A DNA stretch of 10,358 nt, from positions 1 through 10,358 of the forward strand of contig CANRBU010000034.1 of the NCBI GenBank assembly GCA_947628925.1, read 5' to 3'. The notes under the pieces were generated by a model. The model did not search any database. It saw only the letters and a program-made list of their open reading frames with translations, and was not told where the DNA came from. Origin of the DNA: an uncultured Clostridia bacterium. GTDB taxonomy: Bacteria > Bacillota > Clostridia > TANB77 > CAG-508. A program made the position numbers and the translations under genes. Below are positions 7,264-10,358 of this stretch, piece after piece. Numbering within the stretch: position 1 is the first letter of the stretch; each line of letters starts with the position of its first letter.

Positions 7264-8154
7264 ATGAACAAAATAGAAGGGCATATTGTTAAAAATATTT
7301 CAAATCAATATATTGTTAAAACAAAAAATGGAGAATATATAACAACTGCTAGGGGGAGATTTAAGGAGCAATCAATCTCCCCTGTTGTTGGCGATAGAGT
7401 AAAAATTTTAGTTGAAAATGAAGATGCCAAAACTGCTGTCATTGAAGAAATAGATGAAAGAAAAGTTTTGTTAAAAAGGCCGAGAGTTGCAAACATAACA
7501 CAGCTGGTGTTTGTTGTATCAAGTCAAAAACCTAAACCTGATTTATTATTGTTGGACAAACAATTAGCTTTAGCAGAGTTTTTAAAAATAAGAGCGATTA
7601 TTGTATTAAATAAAATTGACTTAGATAAAAATTTGGAGTTTAAGAAAATCAAGCAGGATTACGAAAATTTGGGATATACAGTATTAGAAACACAGGCAAA
7701 TGAGCATATAGGGATACAAACTTTAAAAGATGAATTAAAAGGTAATGTCAATGCTTTTTCAGGAAACTCTGGAGTTGGAAAATCAACTTTGATAAATGCA
7801 ATATTTGAAAAGAAACTAACAGAAGAAGGACAAATTAGTCAAAAAAACCAAAGAGGGAAAAATACTACAACAGCAATTCAAATGTATGAAATAGATAAAG
7901 ATACATATATTATCGATACTCCGGGATTTTCAACTTTTGATATTTCAGAAATCGCAGCAGAAAAATTGGATAGTTGTTTTGTAGAATTTAAAAAATATAT
8001 ACCGTATTGTGAATTTGTTGGTTGTACTCATATAAAAGAAGAAAAATGTGGAATAAAAAACGCAGTAAAAGAAAACAATATATCTGAAGATAGATATATG
8101 AGATTTTCAAAAATATATCAAGAATTGAAGGAAAGGGAGAAACACAAATGGTAG
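7264..8154 (+). CDS. rsgA: Ribosome small-subunit-dependent GTPase RsgA (YloQ/CpgA)
   Basis: RsgA is a circularly permuted GTPase that checks maturation of the 30S ribosomal subunit. The 296-residue protein has an N-terminal OB fold (about 1-68). The GTPase domain follows, with motifs in permuted order: G4 NKID (116-119), the P-loop GNSGVGKST (167-175), the G2 region RGKNTTT (197-203) and G3 DTPG (218-221). A C-terminal zinc site C249-x4-C254-x-H256-x5-C262 completes the family pattern. A TTG at 7261 is in frame, but the ATG at 7264 is better spaced (6 nt) from AGAAAGGA (7250-7257) and is chosen. The gene starts 24 nt after prkC and overlaps rpe by 7 nt, so it is in the same operon. In B. subtilis this protein is a PrkC substrate, which makes the linkage functional as well as positional; that is known for the family, not shown here. 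Confidence 0.96.
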   Translation: MNKIEGHIVKNISNQYIVKTKNGEYITTARGRFKEQSISPVVGDRVKILVENEDAKTAVIEEIDERKVLLKRPRVANITQLVFVVSSQKPKPDLLLLDKQLALAEFLKIRAIIVLNKIDLDKNLEFKKIKQDYENLGYTVLETQANEHIGIQTLKDELKGNVNAFSGNSGVGKSTLINAIFEKKLTEEGQISQKNQRGKNTTTAIQMYEIDKDTYIIDTPGFSTFDISEIAAEKLDSCFVEFKKYIPYCEFVGCTHIKEEKCGIKNAVKENNISEDRYMRFSKIYQELKEREKHKW

Positions 8155-8816
8155 AAGTATCTGCATCAATTTTAAATGTGCCACAAGGTGATGAGTCAAA
8201 AATTTTTTTAGCTTTGGAAAAGGGCAAGGCTAATTATTTCCATATTGATGTTATGGATGGAAAATTTGTAAAAAAGGACACATATAATCAAATGCTAGAA
8301 TATGCGTCATATATTAAAAGGATTTCAAATTTGCCACTAGATATACATTTTATGGTGGAGAATGTGAAAAAGGCTATTGATGATTTTGGGGTTTTTGAAC
8401 CTAAAATGATGACTTTCCATATTGAGGCTTGTGAGACTTATAGTGAGGCAATGGATTATATTGAACAAATAAAAGGGTATAATTCAAAGGTTGGAATAGC
8501 TGTAAAACCAGATACAGAAGTTGCAGAAACTTATCCTGTTTTGCCATATGCTCATATGGTGCTTGTTATGACTGTTGAGCCTGGCAAAGGTGGTCAGACT
8601 TTTCTAAGAGATATGGTTGATAAAGTAAGACAGGCACATGTGTATATTGAACATAATGATTTGGAAGTTGATATAGAGGTAGATGGCGGAATCAATTTGA
8701 ATACAGCAAAACCTGTAAAACGTGAAGGGGCAAACATTTTAGTTGCAGGAACTTCTATTTTAAAAGCAGTAGATTATGGTGAAATAATAAAAGAACTAAA
8801 GAAAACAAAGGGATAA
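8148..8816 (+). CDS. rpe: Ribulose-phosphate 3-epimerase
   Basis: This (beta/alpha)8-barrel metalloenzyme interconverts ribulose-5-phosphate and xylulose-5-phosphate in the pentose phosphate pathway. The 222-residue protein carries the metal and catalytic set H32, D34 (HIDVMDGKFV), H67 (LDIHFMV) and D179 (VDGGIN). It also has the capping methionines M36, M69 and M141 (MTVEPGKGGQ) and the phosphate-binding VAGTSIL near the C-terminus. The segment after HIDVMDG is somewhat diverged (KKDTYNQM instead of the usual PNxTxG), but no catalytic residue is lost. The ATG overlaps the end of rsgA by 7 nt, and the ribosome site AAAGGGAGA (8132-8140) lies inside rsgA, implying translational coupling. It is the last gene of the prpC operon and is followed by a hairpin terminator. 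Confidence 0.95.
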   Translation: MVEVSASILNVPQGDESKIFLALEKGKANYFHIDVMDGKFVKKDTYNQMLEYASYIKRISNLPLDIHFMVENVKKAIDDFGVFEPKMMTFHIEACETYSEAMDYIEQIKGYNSKVGIAVKPDTEVAETYPVLPYAHMVLVMTVEPGKGGQTFLRDMVDKVRQAHVYIEHNDLEVDIEVDGGINLNTAKPVKREGANILVAGTSILKAVDYGEIIKELKKTKG

Positions 8817-8837
8817 TATGCACTAATCTAAAAAGAG

Positions 8838-8873
8838 AAAACAGTCATGTATGAATATACAGGCTGTTTTTTT
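8838..8873 (+). terminator. Intrinsic terminator of the prpC-prkC-rsgA-rpe operon
   Basis: The stem ACAGTC (8841-8846) plus TGTAT (8848-8852) pairs with ATACA (8857-8861) plus GGCTGT (8862-8867). It has a GAAT loop, one bulged A (8847) and one T-G wobble. A T-run to 8873 follows. It begins 22 nt after the rpe stop codon. Confidence 0.88.
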
Positions 8874-8906
8874 GCATTTACTCATATTGCAAATATTGGG
8901 GAATAC

Positions 8907-8935
8907 TTGAAAAAACAGGGGAAATATAGTATAAT
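8907..8935 (+). promoter_or_regulatory. Near-consensus sigma-A promoter for the small membrane protein
   Basis: TTGAAA (8907-8912) and a perfect TATAAT (8930-8935) are separated by exactly 17 nt. This is the best-spaced promoter in the window. Transcription would start around 8942 and give a leader of roughly 37 nt before the ATG at 8979. Confidence 0.8.
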
Positions 8936-8978
8936 AGAGGTATAGGCAAAGACCACGGTAGAATAAGGAGGAGAGCAT

Positions 8979-9182
8979 ATGTGGATAGTACTAATAGTTT
9001 TTTTTCTCATCATTTTTTTATTTGGACGGTTACTGTGGAACATTATCCGGCCATTGTGGACATATATGTATGATTCAGCAGTGAGGTTTATACATAATTC
9101 CACAGGTGCATCAGATGAAGCAGCAAAAGCTATCATATCCTTGGTGGCAATTGTCTTAATCATCATCATCCTGTTTGGGTGA
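8979..9182 (+). CDS. Small two-helix membrane protein of unknown function
   Basis: I do not recognise this 67-residue protein. It is probably a real gene, because a near-consensus promoter, a very strong ribosome site (AAGGAGG, 8965-8971, 7 nt before the ATG) and a terminator hairpin frame it. Residues about 2-23 form a strongly hydrophobic helix beginning MWIVLIVFFLIIF. Residues about 24-47 form an amphipathic loop with several aromatic residues (W, Y, F). Residues about 48-67 form a second hydrophobic helix ending IIIILFG. No cysteines, signal cleavage site or catalytic motif is visible. Codon use differs from the neighbours: ATC supplies half of the isoleucines, two of three arginines use CGG, and CTG appears, all rare in the adjoining genes. 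That suggests either recent acquisition or different selection. It may be a small membrane regulator, but nothing in the sequence proves a role. Confidence 0.75.
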   Translation: MWIVLIVFFLIIFLFGRLLWNIIRPLWTYMYDSAVRFIHNSTGASDEAAKAIISLVAIVLIIIILFG

Positions 9183-9195
9183 CGCACTAGCCTCA

Positions 9196-9238
9196 AAAAA
9201 GAAAACAGCCATGCACGAATATGCAGACTGTTTTTTTT
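9196..9238. terminator. Terminator shared by the small ORF (+) and the cotJ operon (-)
   Basis: The stem arms are ACAG (9205-9208) with CTGT (9228-9231), C9210 with G9226, and TGCA (9212-9215) with TGCA (9222-9225). Eight T (9231-9238) follow on the + strand. A-rich sequence at 9195-9205 supplies the T-run for the - strand. On the + strand two positions are C-A mismatches (9209/9227 and 9216/9221), and on the - strand the same positions become G-T wobbles. The hairpin is therefore better paired for transcripts leaving cotJC, whose stop codon begins at 9242. Confidence 0.82.
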
Positions 9239-9239
9239 A

Positions 9240-9839
9240 CTAATTGTTAGTTTTCATATCATTCATATAAAATTTTTTATCAGCTAATTTATCTTGAACA
9301 CCGCGAAGTGCTTCGCCAAATCTTTGGAAGTGAACAATTTCTCTTTGTCTTAAAAAGCGAAGAGGGTCAAGAACATCTGGATTATCACGGCATAAATCAA
9401 TTAATTTTTCATAAGTAGCTCTCGCTTTTTGTTCTGCAGCTAAATCTTCCTGTAAGTTAGCAATAGGGTCACCTTTACAAGCAATATATGCAGCTGTAAA
9501 AGGAACGCCAGAGGCAGAAGATGGATATACATCAACACCATGGTCTGTATAATATGGTGCCAAACCAGCTTTTTCGATTTCTTCTATAGATGCATCTTTG
9601 GTTAATTGGTGTACAATAGTTCCAACCATTTCTAAATGCGCTAATTCTTCTGTACCAATATCATTTAAAATTGCTTTTGATTTTTGGTCAGGCATACCAA
9701 ATTTTTGTGATAAATATCTTAAAGAAGCGGCTAATTCTCCATCAGGACCACCATATTGTGAAATAATAACTTTAGCAAGTTTTGGGTCAGTGCATTTTAT
9801 ATTAATTGGATATTCTAGCATTTTATTATAAGTCCACAT
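9240..9839 (-). CDS. cotJC: Spore coat protein CotJC, manganese-catalase family
   Basis: CotJC is a ferritin-like four-helix protein of the spore coat related to dimanganese catalases. The 199-residue product carries the expected dimetal ligands: E35 (GELAASLRYL), E65 and H68 (TEELAHLEM), E136 (AEQKAR) and H170 (REIVHFQRFGEAL). Most of these lie close to the positions used in Lactobacillus manganese catalase, so catalase-like activity is plausible though not shown here. The frame stays open upstream to 9887, but the ATG at 9839 gives the family-typical MWTYNKMLEYP start. Its strong ribosome site AAAGGGGG (9848-9855) is 8 nt away. The start overlaps the cotJB stop as TAATG, so translation is probably coupled. 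Expression of cotJ in Bacillus is mother-cell sporulation controlled, but the operon promoter lies outside this window. Confidence 0.96.
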   Translation of the reverse strand: MWTYNKMLEYPINIKCTDPKLAKVIISQYGGPDGELAASLRYLSQKFGMPDQKSKAILNDIGTEELAHLEMVGTIVHQLTKDASIEEIEKAGLAPYYTDHGVDVYPSSASGVPFTAAYIACKGDPIANLQEDLAAEQKARATYEKLIDLCRDNPDVLDPLRFLRQREIVHFQRFGEALRGVQDKLADKKFYMNDMKTNN

Positions 9840-10183
9840 TAGAAATTCCCCCTTTCCCATGGCCATGGTTCTTCTAACCATCTCCATTTATTACATGGAT
9901 ACTTGATTGTTAAAGGACCAAATGCTTTTTGATATTGTTCTTCCACATCATCAAGTTCTTTACAATATTTATTGTGCAAACAAAGTGCTTTTTGATCATC
10001 TGGGTGAGTATCTAAATATAGACCAAGTTCAATAATAGAAAAATTTAAACTTTTAATTTCTTCCATCATTTCACGTCTTGTTTGAATATCATTCATTTGT
10101 TGACAGCCACAATCATTGTGGTCCATCATATCATTTTCATTATCACAGTCACAACCGCAATTTCTATTTTCTTCTTGTAACAT
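9839..10183 (-). CDS. cotJB: Spore coat protein CotJB with Cys-rich N-terminal extension
   Basis: The C-terminal part (from about residue 38) is a recognisable CotJB domain, with LYLDTHPDDQKAL, a charged helix, FGPL, and the closing WRWLEEPWPWE. With the start at 10183 the protein has 114 residues, roughly 25-30 more than the usual size. The extra length is N-terminal and unusual: CGCDCD at residues 9-14, an Asp/Asn/Met-rich stretch with H22, and CGC at 25-27. Three more cysteines occur in the domain. This looks suited to metal binding or cross-linking, by inference. An in-frame GTG at 10195 overlaps the ribosome site AAAGGGG (10195-10201) and is rejected. The ATG at 10183 is 11 nt from it and overlaps the cotJA stop as TAATG. 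Its function within the coat is not well defined in the family; it is needed with CotJA and CotJC as a set. Confidence 0.93.
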   Translation of the reverse strand: MLQEENRNCGCDCDNENDMMDHNDCGCQQMNDIQTRREMMEEIKSLNFSIIELGLYLDTHPDDQKALCLHNKYCKELDDVEEQYQKAFGPLTIKYPCNKWRWLEEPWPWERGNF

Positions 10184-10358
10184 TATTGATTGCACCCCTT
10201 TCCAATTTTATTTGTTGCCTCTATATAATTTATTTCTTCCATACTTTGACCAGGCATATAAGGGCTAACAAGTTCAGGGAAAATTGTTCCCATCTTCAAA
10301 CCAATACAAGGTTTAAAGACTTTATCCATATATTGAATAGGCACATAACTTTGTGCTA
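10183..10358 (-). CDS. cotJA: Spore coat associated protein CotJA (5' end outside window)
   Basis: The last 57 residues are visible, beginning AQSYVPIQYMDKVFKP and containing the family hallmark GTIFPELVSPY followed by a short Met/Glu/Asn-rich tail. CotJA proteins are small (about 70-80 residues), so only the N-terminus and the promoter are missing. The stop codon (10185-10183) overlaps the cotJB start as TAATG, making the third member of a coupled cotJA-cotJB-cotJC operon. The gene is too short for many ORF callers and could easily be missed at a contig edge. Confidence 0.92.
   Translation of the reverse strand, partial: AQSYVPIQYMDKVFKPCIGLKMGTIFPELVSPYMPGQSMEEINYIEATNKIGKGCNQ

Larger units (their letters stand above)
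8837..9237 (+). repeat. Pair of direct 37-nt terminator-like repeats flanking the small ORF
   Basis: Copy 1 is at 8837-8873 and copy 2 at 9201-9237. They match at 32 of 37 positions without gaps, and all five differences are transitions. One pair of changes (8850/8859 versus 9214/9223) swaps a T-A pair for a C-G pair in the stem, preserving the hairpin. Between them lie the promoter and the small membrane-protein gene. Confidence 0.8.

Noticed and set aside
8936..8978. Riboswitch or leader RNA upstream of the small membrane protein
   Set aside because: The leader is only about 37 nt and shows no stable paired structure or known conserved element.
8882..9196. Antisense frame across the small membrane protein
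   Set aside because: It covers the promoter and ribosome site of the + strand gene, has no upstream ribosome site of its own, and shows no recognisable domain.
9840..9887. Upstream extension of the cotJC frame
   Set aside because: It overlaps the end of cotJB; the ATG at 9839 has the family-typical N-terminus, a strong ribosome site and a TAATG junction with cotJB.

Overview
This window reads as an AT-rich, spore-forming, low-GC Gram-positive chromosome, most likely a Clostridia-class Firmicute. The evidence is the strongly A/T-ending codons, AGGAGG-type ribosome sites, a cotJ spore-coat operon, and the conserved prpC-prkC-rsgA-rpe gene order known from Bacillus and Clostridium. I cannot name the species. 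Nearly all genes are core housekeeping genes with clear family motifs. I see no CRISPR array, phage, insertion sequence, tRNA or rRNA.

Left part (1-3627, + strand). A 5'-truncated secreted peptidoglycan hydrolase (coiled coil, Ser-rich linker, M23 peptidase) is followed by a strong promoter driving a membrane-anchored S41 C-terminal processing peptidase and pgsA (phosphatidylglycerolphosphate synthase). greA then has its own promoter, whose -35 box overlaps the pgsA stop codon. A hairpin with A- and T-tracts on either side separates greA from the converging deoD gene and can terminate both.

Middle (3656-8873). deoD (purine nucleoside phosphorylase) runs on the - strand. It shares a compact divergent promoter region with a + strand operon: prpC (PP2C phosphatase), prkC (PASTA Ser/Thr kinase), rsgA (ribosome-assembly GTPase) and rpe (ribulose-phosphate 3-epimerase). 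The two -35 hexamers sit back to back. prkC carries a one-base insertion inside the ATP-binding glycine loop, so an annotation taken from the longest reading frame would lose the first 21 residues. Kinase and phosphatase normally act as an opposing pair on the same phosphoproteins, and RsgA is a known target of PrkC-type kinases in Bacillus.

Right part (8880-10358). A small two-helix membrane protein of unknown function has its own near-consensus promoter and a codon flavour unlike its neighbours. It is bracketed by two near-identical 37-nt terminator hairpins. Beyond it, on the - strand, lies the cotJA-cotJB-cotJC spore-coat operon, with cotJA truncated by the window edge. Its genes overlap as TAATG, and CotJC has the manganese-catalase metal ligands. 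CotJB has a Cys/Asp-rich N-terminal extension.

The items most worth a second look are the prkC frameshift, the small-ORF cassette between repeated terminators, the Cys-rich CotJB extension and the back-to-back divergent promoters. I found no convincing sign of a wholly new system.
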